Shown in pieces: positions 31,942-46,460 of a DNA stretch of 64,000 nucleotides. Location of the stretch: positions 10,323,501-10,387,500 of the forward strand of contig JAUCBN010000042.1 of the NCBI GenBank assembly GCA_035048815.1, written 5' to 3'. Each line of letters opens with the position of its first letter. Position 1 is the stretch's first letter. The DNA is from Abelmoschus esculentus. Taxonomy: Eukaryota; Streptophyta; Magnoliopsida; Malvales; Malvaceae. A program made the position numbers and the translations under genes. The notes below the pieces were generated by a model. That model did no database searches, was not told where the DNA came from, and saw nothing but the letters and a program-made list of their open reading frames with translations.

Positions 31942-31946
31942 ACGAC
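31942..31946. repeat. Target-site duplication, right copy (ACGAC)
   Basis: Matches 29572-29576. Confidence 0.8.
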
Positions 31947-33849
31947 CATTCTCAATGTGCGAATGTCGCGATGAATGTCCCCTCTCATCAAGTGCAAGTC
32001 ATAATGAACGATCCCTTTCTTTGAGCGTATACCGTGATGGTCGACCCTTCTCATTAATCGTATGTCGCAATAAATGACCCCTCTCTTTGAGTGCATATCA
32101 TGGTGGACGGTCACTCTCTTTGAGCGTATGTCGCGATGAATGACCCCTCTCGTCTAGTGCATGTCATAATGAACAGTCTCTATCTTAAAGTGTATACCGT
32201 GATGGATGAACCTAATCTTTGAGCGTATATCGCGGTGAATGACCCCTCTCTTCGAGCGTATTTCATAAAACGGTCCCTTTCTTAGAGTGTCTACTGTGAT
32301 GGATGACCCTCTCTTTAGGCATATGTAGCGGTGAATGATCCCTCTATTCGAACGTATGACGTAATGGATGACCCTCTCATTGAGCATATGTAGTTGTGAA
32401 TGACCCCTTTCTTCGAGCATATTTCGTAATGAACGGTCCTTTTCTCAGAGCGTATACCATGATGGATGACCCCTCTCTTTGGGCGTATGTCGCGGTTAAT
32501 AACCCCTCTCTTCGAGCGTATTTCACTCTTTGAGCGTATGCCGTGATGAATGACCCCTCTCTTTGAGAGTATGTCACGTTGAATGACCCCTCTCTTCGAG
32601 TGCATTTCATGGTGAACGACACCTCTCTTTGAGCTTATACCATGATGGGTGACCACTCTCTTTCAGCATATGTCACGATGAATGACCTCCCTTATCGAGT
32701 GCATGTCATGGTGAACGATCCCTCTATTTAAGCGTATACCGTGATGGATGACCCCTCTCTTTGAGTTCATGCCATGACGAATGTACCCCTTCCATCAAGT
32801 GCATGTCATAATCAACGGTCCATTTCATAGAGCGTATACCGTGATGGACGACCCATCTTTTTGAGCATATATCGCGATGAAAGATCCCTCTCTTTGAGTG
32901 CATGTCATGGATAACGGTCCCTCTCTTTGAGCGTATGTCGCGGTGAATGACCCCTTTCTTTTAGTGCATGTCATAATTAACAGTCCCTTTCTTAGTGCAT
33001 ATGCCGTGATGGACGACTCCTTTCTTTGAGCGTATGTCGCGATGAATGACCCCTTTCATCCAGTGCATGTCATAATGAACGAACCCTTTCTTAAAGCATA
33101 TGCCGTGATGGATGAACCTTCTCTTTGACCGTATGTTGTAGTGAATGACCCCTCTCTTCGAGCGTATTTCATAATGAATTGTCCATTTCTTAGAGCGTAT
33201 ACCGTGATGGATGACCCCTCTCGCTGAGCGCATGTCGCGATAAATAACCCCTCTTTCGAGAGTATTTCAAAATGAACGGTTCTTCTATTTCAGCGTATAA
33301 AGTGATGGATGACCCCTCTCTTTGAGCGTATGTCGCGGTGAATGACCCCTCTCTTCAAGCGTATTTCATAATAAATGTTCCCTATCTTTGAGTGTATGTC
33401 GCGTATACCATGATGGACGATCCCTCGATTTGAATGTATATCGCGATGAATGACTCCTCTCTTGGAGTGCATGTCATAATAAACAGTCACTTTCTTAGAG
33501 CATATACCGTGATGGACGACCTTCTCTTTGAGTGTATGTCGCGATGAATGAACCCTCTCATCGAGTGCATGTCATAATAAACAGTCCCTTTCTTAGAGCG
33601 TATACCGTGATGGACGACACCTCTCTTTGAGCGTGTGACGCAGTGAATGACCCTTCTCTTCGAGTATATGTCATAATGAACGGTCCATCTCTTTGAGCGT
33701 ATGCCGTGATGGACGACCCCTCTCTTTGACCGTGTGTCACGACGAACAAAACCCCCACTCTTTGAGCGTTTGTCGCGATGAATAACCCCTCTTCGAGTGC
33801 ATGTCATAATGAACGGTCCCTCTCTTTGAGCGTATACCGTGACCGATGA

Positions 33850-36800
33850 TCCCTCTGTTTTAGCGTACGTCGCGAGGAATGACCCTTATATTCGAGTGTA
33901 CGTCATAATAAACGGTCTCTCTTTGAGCGTATACCGTGATGCACGACCCTTCTCTTTGAGCGTATATCGCGATGAATGACCCCTCTCTTTGAGCGTATGT
34001 CACGATGAATGACACCTCTCTTTCAGTGCATGTCATAATAAACAGTAACTCTCTTTGAGCGTATACCGTGAAGGACGACCCCTCTCTTTTAGCATATGTC
34101 GTGGTAAATGACCCCTCTCTGATGGTATGTCATAATGAACGGTCCCTCTCTTTAAGCGTATGTTGTGATGACGACCCCAGTCTTTGAGCGTATGTCGCGA
34201 TGAATGACCCCTTTCTTCAAGTGCTTGACATGGTGAACGGTCCCTCTTTTTGAGCGTATACGATAATGGACAACCACTCTCTTTCAGTGTATGTCACGAT
34301 GAATGACCCCTCTCTTTCCGTGCATGTCATAATAAACGGTACCTCTCTTTGAGTGTATACCGTGATGGACGACCCCTCTCTTTGAGCGCATGTCATGGTG
34401 AACAGTCCCTCTTTTTGAGCGTATATCGTGATCTATGACCCCTCTATTTGAGCGTACATCGCGACGAATGACCTTTCTATTCGAGTGTACGTCATAATGA
34501 ACGGTCTCTCTCTTTGAGCGTATACCGTGATGCACTACCCTTCTCTTTGAGCGTATATCACGATGAATGACCCCATTCTTTGAGCGTATGTCACGATCAA
34601 TGACACCTCTCTTTCAGTGCATGTCATAATAAAACGGTAGCTCTCTTTGAGCGTATACCATGAAGGACGACCCCTATCTTTTAGCGTATGTCGTGGTAAA
34701 TGACCCCTCTCTTTGATGGTATTTCATAGTGAACGGTCCCTCTGTTTGAGCGTATGCCGTGATGACGACCCAACTCTTTGAGCGTAAGCCGCGATGAATG
34801 ACCCCTTTCTTCGAGTGAATGACATGGTGAACGGTCCCTCTTTTTGAGCATTTACGATAATGGACAACCCCTCTCTTTTAGTGTATGTCACGATGAATGA
34901 CCCCTCTCTTTCAGTGCATGTCATAATAAACGGTACCTCTCTTTGAGTGTATACCGAGATGGACGACCCCACTCCTAGAGCGTTTGTCGTGGTGAATGAC
35001 CATCTCTTCAAGCGTTTTCATAATGAACGGTCCCTCTCTTCTAGCGTATGCCGTGATGGACGGCACCTCTTTTTCAGCGTATGTCGCGTTGATTGACCCC
35101 TCTCTTTGAGTGCATGTCATGGTGAACAGTCCCTCTTTTTGAGCGTATACCGTGATTTATGACCCCTCTATTTGAGCGTACGTTGCGAGGAAAGACCCTT
35201 CTATTCGAGTGTACGTCATAATTAACGGTCTCTCTCTTTGAGCGTATACCGTGATGCACGACCCTTCTCTTTGAGCGTATATCGCGATGAATGACCTCTC
35301 TCTTCGAGTGCATGTCATAATGAACGGTCCCTTTCTTCGAGCGTATACCGTAATAAACGACCCCTCTCTTTGAGCGTATGTCACAGTGAATGACCCCTCT
35401 CTTCGAGTGCATGCCTTGGTTAATGGTCCCTCTCTTTAAGTGTTTACCGTATTGGACGACAACTCTCTTTGAGCGTATCTCTCTATAAATGTCCACTCTC
35501 TTCAAGTGTTTTTCATAATGAACGATCCCTTTCTTTGAGCGTATACCGTGATGGATAACCCCACTCTTTGAGCGTTTGTCGCATTGAATAACCTCTCTTC
35601 GAGTGCATGTCAAAATGAACGGTCCCTCTCTTTGAGCGTATAGCGTGACCGATGACCCCTCTATTTGAGCGTACGTCGCGAGGAATAACCCTTATATTCG
35701 ATTGTACGTCATAATGAACGGTCTCTCTCTTTGAGCGTATTCCGTGATGCACTACCCTTCTCTTTGAGCGTATATCGCGATGAATGACCCCTCTCTTTGA
35801 GCGTATGTCATGATCAATGACACCTCTCATTCAGTGCATGTCATAATAAACGGTAGCTCTCTTTGAGCGTATACCGTGAAGGACGACCCCTCTCTTTTAG
35901 CGTATGTCGTGGTAAATGACCCCTCTCTATGATGGTATGTCATAATGAATGGTCCCTCTCTTTGAGCGTATGCCGTGATGACGACCCCACTCTTTGAGCG
36001 TAAGTCGCGATGAATGACCCCTTTCTTCGAATGAATGACATGGTGAACGGTCCCTCTTTTTGGGCGTATACGATAATGGACAACCACTCTCTTTCAGTGT
36101 ATGTCACGATGAATGACCCTCTCTTTCAGTGCATGTCATAATAAACGGTACCTCTATTTGAGTGTACACCGAGATGGACGACCCCTCTCCTTGAGCATTT
36201 GTCGCGGTGAATAACCCTCTCTTCAAGCGTTTTCATAATGAACGGTCCCTCTCTTCTAGCGTATGCCGTGATGGACGACACATCTCTTTGAGCGTATGTC
36301 GCGTTGATTGACCCCTCTCTTTGAGTGCATGTCATGGTGAATAGTCCCTCTTTTTGAGTGTATACCTGATCTATGACCCCTCTGTTTGAGCGTACGTCGC
36401 GAGGAATGACCCTTCTATTCGAGTGAACGTCATAATGAATGGTCTCTCTCTTTGAACTTATACCATGATGCAAGACCCTTCTCTTTGAGCATATATCGCG
36501 ATGAATGACTTCTCTCTTCGAGTGCATGTTATAATGAACGGTCCCTTTCTTAGAGCGTATACCGTGATAGACGACCCCTCTCTTTGAGCGTATGTCGCAG
36601 TGAATGACCCCTCTCTTTGAGTGTATGTCTTGGTTAATGGTCCCTCTATTTAAGTTTTTACCGTATTGGACGACAGCTCTCTTTGAGCGTATGTCTCTAT
36701 AAATGTCCACTCTCTTCGAGTGTTTGTCATAATGAACGATCCCTTTCTTTGTGCGTATACCGTGATGGACAACCCCACTCTTTGAGCGTTTGTCGCGATG

Positions 36801-38260
36801 AATAACCCTCTTCGAGTGCATGTCATAATGACCGGTCCCTCTCTTTGAGCGTATACCGTGATCGATGACCTCTCTCTTTGAGTATATGTTGCATTGAATG
36901 ACCTTCTCTTGAAGTGCATGTCATGGTGAACGGTTCCTCTCTTTGAGGGTATACCGTGATGGACGACCCCTCTCTTTGAGCGTATGTCGCCACGAATGAC
37001 CACTCTCTTCGAGTGCATGTCATGGTGAACGGTCCCTCTCTTTGAGCGTATACTGTGATGGACGACCTCTCTCTTTGAGCGTATGTCGCAATGAATGACT
37101 CTTCAACTACATGTCATATTGAATAGTCCCTATCTTAGAGTGTGATAGACGATCCCTCTCTTTGAGCGTGTATCGCGATGAATAACGCCTCTCTTCGAGT
37201 GCATGACATGGTGAATGGTCCCTCTCTTTGAGAGTATACGGTGATGAAAAATCTCTCTTTGATGGTATGTCACGATGAATGACCCCTCTCTTACTATGCA
37301 TGTCATATTAAATGGTCCCTCTCTTTGAGCGTATACCGTGATCGTTGACACTTCTCTTTGAGCGTTTGTCACGATGAAAGACCCCTCTCTTCGAGTGCAA
37401 GTTTAGGTGAAAGGTCCTTGTCTTTGAGAGTATACCATGATGGATGAACCCTCTCTTTGAGTGAATATCGCGATGAATGACCCCTCTCTTCGACTTCATG
37501 TCATAAAGAATGGTCCCTTTCTTACAGCGTAAACTGTGATGGCCGACACCTCTCTTTGAACATATGTCGTGGTGAATGACCCCTCTGGTCGAGAGTATGT
37601 CATAATGAATGGTCTCTTTCTTTGTGCGTATGTCGTGTTGAATGACCCCTCTGTTTTACCGTATGTCGCGTTGAACGACCCCTCTCTTTGAGTGAATGTT
37701 ATGGTGAACGGTCCATAACTTTGAGCGTAAAATGAGATGGACGGCCCCTCTTTTTTAGCGTATATTGCGTTGAATGATCACTCTCTTCGAGTTCATGTCA
37801 TAATTATTGGTCCCATTCTTAGATCGTATACGGAGATCAAAAACCCTTCCCAGTGAGCGTATGTCGCGATGAATGACCCCTCTCTTCGAGTACGTGTCAT
37901 AATGATCGGTCCCATTCTTAGAGAGTATACCGTGATGGACGACCCCTTTCTTTGAGCGTATGTCACGGTGAATGACCCATCTCTTTGAGCGTATGTCACG
38001 GTGAATGACCCCTCTCTTTGAGCGTATGTCACGGTGAATGACCGCTCTATTCGAGCATATGTCATAAAGACCGGTCCCTCTCTTTGAGCGTATGTCACCG
38101 TGATGGACGACCCCTCTCTTTGAGCGTTTGTCGTGATTAATGACCCCTCTCTTCAATTGTATGTCATGGTGAACGTTCCTTCTCTTTGAACGTATCCCGT
38201 GATGGACGACCACTGTCTTTAACCGTATGTTGCAATGAATGACCCCTCTCTTTGAGTGCA
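33850..38260. repeat. Long satellite segment, copy 1 of a duplication spaced 8.2 kb
   Basis: It shares a long ordered series of rare monomer variants with 41950-46460. Marker offsets between copies are 8,101, 8,201, 8,202, 8,238, 8,239 and 8,239 from left to right, then 8,171 near the end, so the copies differ by small unit gains and losses. Confidence 0.8.
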
Positions 38261-38389
38261 TGTCAAGGTGAGCGGTCCTTCTCTTTGAACGTTTACAGTG
38301 ATGGACGACCCCTCTCTTTGATCATATGTCGCGGTGAATGACCCCTTTCTTCAAGTGCATGTCATAATGAACGATCCCTCTCTTTGAGC

Positions 38390-39270
38390 GTATATCGTGA
38401 TGGATGACCCCTCTCTTTGAGCATATGTCGCAATGAATGACCCCTCTATTCTAGTGCGTCATGGTGAACGATCCCACTCTTTGAGCGGATACCATGATGG
38501 ACGTCCCCTCTCTTTAAGCGTATATCGCGATGAATGTGCCCTCACTTCGAGTGCATGTCATAATGAACGGTCCCTTTCATAGAGCGTATACCATGATGGG
38601 TGACACTTTTCTTTCAGTGAATATCGCAATGAATAATCCCTCTCTTCGAGGGCATGTCATAATGAACGGTCTCACTCTTTGAGCGTACACCGTGATGGAC
38701 GACCCCTCTCATTGAGCGTATGTCGCGATGAATGACACCTCTATTCTAGTACGTCATGGTGAACGATCCCACTCTTTGAGCGGATACCATGATGGACGTA
38801 CCCTCTCTTTAAGCGTATATCGCGATGAATGTCCCCTCTCTTCGAGTGCATGTCATAATGAACAGTTCCTTTCATAGAGCGTATACCGTGATGGACGATA
38901 CCTTTCTTTCAGTGTATGTCGCTATGAATGACCCCTGTCTTCGAGGGCATGTCATAATGAACGGTCCCTCTCTTTGAGCGTATACCGTGATGGACGATCC
39001 CTCTCTTTAAGCATATGTCGCAATGAATGACCCCTCTATTCTAGTACGTCATGGTGAACGATCCCACTATTTGAGCGGATACCATGATGGACGTCCGCTC
39101 TCTTTAAGCTTATATCGTGATGAATGTCCCCTCTATTCGAGTGCATGTCATAATGAACGGTCCCTTTCATAGAGCGTATACCGTGATGGACGACACCTTT
39201 CTTTCAGTGTATGTCGCGATGAATGACCCCTCTCTTCGAGGGCATGTCATAATGAAGGGTCCCTCCCTTT
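38390..39270. repeat. Local 295-bp higher-order repeat, three copies
   Basis: The rare variant CTAGT(G/A)CGTCATGGTGAACG occurs at 38451, 38746 and 39041, exactly 295 bases apart. The flanking monomers (AGCGGATACCATGATGGACG, CTTTAAGCGTATATCG, CTTTCAGTG) recur in the same order. A unit is nine monomers with a small net deletion. Confidence 0.85.
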
Positions 39271-41949
39271 GAGCGTATATCGCAATGAATGATCCCTCTC
39301 TTCGAGTGCATATCTTGGTGAACGATCCATCTCTTTGAGCGTATATTGTGATTGACGACCCCTCTTTTTGAGCGTATGTCGCGGTGAATGACCTCACTCT
39401 TCAAGAGCATGTCATAATGAACGGTCCCCTTCTTAGAACATATATCATGATGGATGACCCCTCTCTTTGTGCGTATGTCGCTGTGAATGATTCCTTTCTT
39501 TGAGTGCATGTCATGCTGAACGGTCACTCTCTTTGAACGTATACCTTGATGGTGGGCCCCTCTCTTGGAGAGTATCTCGCGATGAATGACCCCTCTCTTC
39601 GAGTGCGTGTCATAATAAACTGTCTCTTTCTTAGAGCGTATACATGATGGACGACCCCTCTCTTTGACAGTATGTTGCGATGAATGTCACCTCTCTTTGA
39701 GTGCATGTCATAATCAACGGTTCCACTCTTTGAGTGTATACCTCGATCGATGACCCTCTCTTTGAGCGTACGTTGCGATGAATGACCCTTCTCTTTGAGT
39801 GCATTTCATGGTGAACAGTCCCTCTCTTCGAGCGTATACTGTGATGGATGATCCCTCTCCTTGAGTGTATGTCGCGGTGAATGACCCCTCTCTTCGAGAG
39901 TATGTCATTAATGAATGGTCCCTTTCTTTGAGCGTATGTCATGATGGACGTCCCCTCTCTTTGTGCGTATGTCACGTTGAATGAACCATCTCTTCTAATG
40001 CAAGTTATGGTGAACGGTCCCTCTCTTTGAGCATATACCGTGATTGTTGACCCTCTATTTGAGTACATATCGCGATGAATGACCCCTCTGTTCGAGTGCA
40101 TGCCATGGTGAGCGGTCCCTCTCTTTGAGGGTATACCATGACGACGACCCCTCCCTTTGAGCGTATATCGCGATGGACGACCCTTCTCTTTGAGCTTATG
40201 TCGCGATGAATGACCCCACTCTTCGAGTCATGCCATAATGAACGGTCCCTTTCTTAGAGCGTATACCATGTTGGATGATCCCACTCTTTGGGCGTATGTC
40301 GCGGTGAATGACCTCTCTTCAAGAGTATACCATAATGAATGGTCCCTCTCTTTGAGCGTATGCAGTGATGGACGACCCCTCTCTTTGAGCGTATATCGCG
40401 ATGAATGACCACTCTCTTCGAGTGCATTTCATGGTGAACGATCCATCTCTTTGATCGCTTACCATGATGGAAGACCCTTCTTTTTCAGCGTATGTCGCGA
40501 TGAATGGTCCTCTCTTCGAGGGCATGTCATAATGAAGGTTCCCTTTCTTAATGTATATACCATGATGAACGACCCTTCTCTTTGAGTGTATGTTGCGATG
40601 AATGACCCCTCTCTCCGAGTGCATGTCATAATGGACGGTCTCTTTCTTAGAGCGTATACCATGATGGACTACCCTTCTCTTTGAGCGCATGTCGCGATGA
40701 ATGACACCTCACTTCCAGAGTATTTAATAATGAACGGTCCCTTTCTTAGAGTGTATACCATGATGGTCTACTCTTCTCTTTGAGGGTAGATCGCGATGAA
40801 TGACCCCTCTCTTTAAGAGTATTTAGTAATGAACGATCCCCATCCTTGAGCATATACCGTGATGGACAACCCCTCTCTTTGAGCGTATGTCATGATGAAT
40901 GACCCCTCTAGTTTTAGTGCATGTTATAATATATAGTACCTCTCTTTTAGCGTATATCGTGATAGACGACCCCTATCTTTTAGCGTATATCGTGGTAAAT
41001 GATCCCTCTCTTTGATGGTATGTCATAATGAACGATCCATCTCTTTGAGTGTATGTCGTGATGGGCGACCCCTCTCTTTGAGCGTTTGTCGCGATGAATG
41101 ACCCCATTCTTCGAGTGCATGTCATGGTGAATAGTTCCTCTTTTTGAGCGTATACTGTGATGGAAGACCCCTCTCTTTGAGCGTATGTCGTGATGAATGA
41201 CCTCTCTCTTCATTGCTTGTCATAATGAATGGTCCCTTTCTTAAAGCGTATACCATTGTGGACGACCCTTATTTTTGAGCTTACGTCGTGGTGAATGACT
41301 CCTCTCTTCAAGTACGTGTCATAATGAACGGTCCCATTCTTATACTATATACCGTGATGACGACCCCTCTCTTTGAACGTATGTCCCGATGAATGACTCC
41401 TCTCTTCGAGTGCATGACATGGTGAATAGTGCCTCTCTTTGAGCTTATACCGTGATGGACGACCCCCCTTTGAGCGTTTTTCACAATGAATGACCTCTCT
41501 CTTGGAGTGCATGTCATAACAAACGGTCAATCTCTTTGAGCATATATCGTGATCGATGACCCCTCTCTTTTAATGTATGTTGCGATAAATGACCCCTCTC
41601 CTTGAGTGTTTGTCATAATGAAAAGTCTCACTCTTTGAGGGTATACTGTGATGGACGACCCCTCTATGAGCATATGTGGCGGTGAATGACCCCTCATTGA
41701 GAGTATGTCATAATGAACAGTCCCTCTCTCTGAGAGTTTTTTGAGAAGGATGACCCCTCTCGTTGAGCGTATGTCGCAATGAAAGACCCCTCTCATCTAG
41801 CGCATGTCATGGTGAAAGGTCATTCTCCTTGAGAATATACCGTGATGGATGACCCTTCTCTTTGAGCGAATGTCGAGATGAATGACCCTTCTCTTCGACT
41901 GCTTCTCATAATGAACGGTCCCTTTCTTAGATCATATACAGTAATGACG

Positions 41950-44900
41950 ACCCCTCTGTTTGAGCGTACGTTGCGAGGAATGACCCTTCTATTCGAGTGT
42001 ACGTCATAATGAATGGTCTCTCTCTTTGAGCGTATATCGCGATGAATGACCCCACTCTTTGAGCGTATGTCACAATCAATGACACCTCTCTTTCAGTGCA
42101 TTTCATAATAAACGGTAGTTGTCTTTGAGCGTATACCATGAAGGACGACCCCTCTCTTTTAGCGTATGTCGTGGTAAATGACCTCTCTCTTTGATGGTAT
42201 GTCATAATGAACGGTCCCTCTGTTTGAGCGTATGCCGTGATGACAACCCCACTCTTTGAGCATAAGTTGCGGTGAATGACCCCTTCCTTCGAGTGAATGA
42301 CATGGTGAACGGTCCCTCTTTTTGAGTGTATATGATAATGGACAACCCCTCTCTTTGAGCGTATGTCACGATGAATGACCCCTCTCTCTGAGTGCTTGTC
42401 GTAATAAACAGTACCTCTCTTTGAGAGTATACCGTGATGGACGACCCCTATCCATGAGCATTTTTCGTGGTGAATGACCCCTCTCTTCAACCATTTTCAT
42501 AATGAACGGTCCCTCTCTTCTAGCGTATGCCGTGATGGACGACACCTCTCTTTGAGCGTATGTCACGTTGAATTTCCCCTCTCTTTAAGTGCATGTCAAG
42601 GTGAACAGTCTCTCTTTGAGCGTATACCTTGATCTATGACCCCTCTGTTTGAGCGTACGTCGCGAGGAATGACCCTTATATTCGAGTGTATGTCATAATG
42701 AACGGTCTCTCTCTTAGAGCGTATACCGTGATGCACGACCCTTCTCTTTGAGCGTATATCGAGACGAATGACCCCTCTCTTTGAGCGTATGTCACGATGA
42801 ATGACACCGCTCTTTCAGTGCATGTCATAATAAACGGAAGCTCTCTTTGACCGTATACCGTGAAGGACGACCCTTCTCTTTTAACGTATGTCGTGGTAAA
42901 TGACCCCTCTCTTTGATGGTATGTCATAATGAACGGTCCCTCTCTTTGAGCGTATGCCGTAATGACGACCCCACTCTTTGAGCGTATGTCGCGATGAATG
43001 ACCCCTTTCTTCGAGTGCATGACATGGTGAACGTTCCCACTTTTTGAACGTGTACGATAATGGACAACCACTCTCTTTCAGTGTATGTTACGATGAATGA
43101 CCGCTCTCTTTCAGTGCATGTCATAATAAACGGTACCTCTCTTTGAGTGTATACCGTGATGGACGACCCCTCTCCTTAAGCGTTTGCCGCATTGAATGGA
43201 CCCCTCTCTTCCAGCGTTTTCATAATGAACGGTCCCTTTCTTCTAGCGTATGCCGTGATGGACGACACCTCTGTTTGAGCGTATGTCGCGTTGAATGACC
43301 CCTCTCTTTGACTGCATGTCATGGTGAACAGTACCTCTTTTTGAGCGTATACCGTGATCTATGACCCCTCTGTTTGAGCGTACGTCACGAGGATTGACCC
43401 TTCTATTCGAGTGTACGTCATAATAAAACAGTCTCTCTCTTTGAGCGTATACTGTGATGCACGACCCTTCTCTTTGGGCGTATATCGCAATGAATGACCT
43501 CTCACTTCGAGTGCATGTTATAATGAACGGTCCCTTTCTTAGAGCGTATACCGTGATAGACGACCCCTCTCTTTGAGAGAGTATGTCGTAGTGAATGACC
43601 CCTCTTTTTGAGCGTATGTCGCAGTGAATGACCCCTCTCTTCGAGTGCATGTCTTGGTTAATGGTCCCTCTCTTTAAGTGTTTACCGTATTGGACGACAG
43701 CTCTCTTTGAGCGTATGTCTCTATAAATGTCCACTCTCTTCGAGTGTTTGTCATAATGAACGATCCCTTTCTTTGAGCGTATACCGTGACGGACAACCCC
43801 ACTCTTTGAGCGTTTGTCGCGATGAATAACCGCTCTTCAAGTGCATGTCATAATGAATTGTCCCTCTCTTTGAGTGTATATCGTGATCGATGACCCCTCT
43901 GTTTGAGCGTACATCGTGAGGAATAACCCTTGTATTCGAGTGTATGTCATAATGGACGGTCTCTCTCTTTGAGCGTATATTGTGATGCACGACCCTTCCC
44001 TTTGAGTGTATATTACGATGAATAACCCCTCTCTTTGAGCGTATGTCACGATGAATGACCTCTCTTTTAGTGCATGTCATAATAAATGCTAGCTCTCTTT
44101 GAGCGTATACCGTGAAGGACGACCCCTCTCTTTTAGCGTATGTCGTGGTAAATGACCCCTCTCTTTGATGGTATGTCATAATGAACGGTCCCTCTCTTTG
44201 AGCGTATGCCGTGATGACGACCCCACTCTTTGAGCGTATGTCGCGATGAATGACCCCTTTCGTCGAGTGCATGACATGGTGAATGATACCTCTTTTTGAG
44301 CGTATATGATAATGGACAGCCACTCTCTTTCAGTGTATGTCGTGATGAATGACCCCTCTCTTTTAGTGCATGTCATAATTAACGGTATCTCTCTTTGAGT
44401 GTATACCGAGATGGACGACCCCTCTCCTTGAGCGTTTGTCGCGGTGAATGACCCCTCTATTCAAGCGTTTTCATAAAGAACGGTTCCTCTCATCTAGCGT
44501 AAGTTGTGATGGACGACAGCTCTCTTTGAGTGTATGTCGCGTTGATTGACCCCTCTATTTGAGTGCATGTCATGGTGAACAATCCCTCTTTTTGAGCATA
44601 TACCGTGATCTATGACCCCTCTGTTTGAGAGTACGTCGCGATGAATGACCCTTCTATTCGAGTGTACGTCATAATGAAACGGTCTCTCTCTTTGAGCGTA
44701 TACCGTGATGCACGACCCTTCTCTTTGAGCGTATATCGCGATGAATGATCTCTCTCTTCGAGTGCATGTCATAATGAACGGTCCCTTTCTTAGAGCGTAT
44801 ACCGTGAAAGATGACCCCTCTCTTTGAGAGTATGTCGCAGTGAATGACCCTCTCTTCGAGTGCATGTCTTGGTTAATGGTCCCTCTCTTTAAGTATTTAC

Positions 44901-46460
44901 CGTATTGGACGACAGCTCTCTTTGAGCTTATGTTTCTATAAATGTCTACTCTCTTCGAGTGTTTGTCATAATAAACGATCCCTTTCTTTGTGCGTATACC
45001 GTGATGGACGACCCCACTCTTTGAGCGTTTGTCGCGATGAATAACCCTCTTCGAGTGCATGTCATAATGAACGGTCCCTCTCTTTGAGTGTATACCGTGA
45101 TCGATGACCTCTCTCTTTGAGTGTATGTTGCAATGAATGACCTTCTGTTGAAGTGCATGTCATGGTGAACAGTTCCTCTCTTTGAGGCTATACTATGATG
45201 GACGACCCCTCTCTTTGAGCGTATGTCGCCACGAATGACCACTCTCTTCGAGTGCATGTCATGGTGAACGGTCCCTCTCTTTGAGCGTATACTGTGATGG
45301 AAGACCTCTCTCTTTGAGTGCATGTCGTAATGAATGACTATTCAACTGCATGTCATATTGAATGGTCCCTATCTTAGAGTGTGATAGACGATCCCTCTCT
45401 TTGAGCGTGTGTCGCGATGAATGACGCCTCTCTTCGAGTGCATGACATGGTGAATGGTCCCTCTCTTTGAGCGTATACGGTGATGGAAAATCTCTCTTTG
45501 AGGGTATGTCACGATGAATAACCCCTCTCTTACTGTGCATGTCATATTAAATGGTCCCTCTCTTTGAGCGTATACCGTGATCGTTGACACCTCTCTTTGA
45601 GCGTTTGTCACGATGAAAGACCCCTCTCTTCGAGTGCAAGTTTTGGTGAAAGGTCCTTCTCTTTGAAAGTATACCATGATGGATGAACCCTCTCATTGAG
45701 TGAATGTCGTGATGAATGACCCCTCTCTTCGACTTTATGTCATAAAGAATGGTCCCTTTCTTACAGCTAAACCGCGATGGACGACACCTCTCTTTGAACA
45801 TATGTCGTGGTGAATGACCCCTCTGGTCGAGAGTATGTCATAATGAATAGTCCCTTTCTTTGAGCGTATGTCGCGTTGAATGACCCCTCTGTTACCGTAT
45901 GTCGCGTTGAACGACCCCTCTCTTTTTTAGCGTATATTGCGTTGAATGACCCCTCTCTTCGAGTTCATGTCATAATTATTGGTCCCATTCTTAGATCGTA
46001 TACGGAGATGGAAAACCCTTTCCAGTGAGCATATGTCGCGATGAATGACCCCTCTCTTCGAGTACGTGTCATAATGATCGGTACCATTCTTAGAGAGTAT
46101 ACCGTGATGGACGACCCCTTTCTTTGAGCGTATGTAGCGGTGAATGACCCATCTCTTTGAGCGTATACCGTGATGGATGACTGCTCTCTTTGAGAGTATG
46201 TCGCGATGAATGACCCATCTCTTCGAGTGCATGTCATAATGAAAGGTCCGTTTTTTAGAGCGTGTACCGTGATGGATGACCCTTCGCTTTGAGCGTATGT
46301 CGCGCTGAATAACCCCACTATTCAAGTGCATGTCATAATGAACGGTCCCTTTCTTAGAGCTTATACCGTGATCGATGACCCCTCTCTTTGAGCGTTTGTC
46401 TTGATGGATGACCCCTCTCCTTGAGAATATGTAGCGATGAAAGACCCCACTCTTCGAGTG
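41950..46460. repeat. Long satellite segment, copy 2 of a duplication spaced 8.2 kb
   Basis: Partner of 33850-38260. Clear shared landmarks are TAGAGTGTGATAGACGATCC (near 37135 and 45375) and AGATCGTATACGGAGAT (37821 and 45992). Confidence 0.8.
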
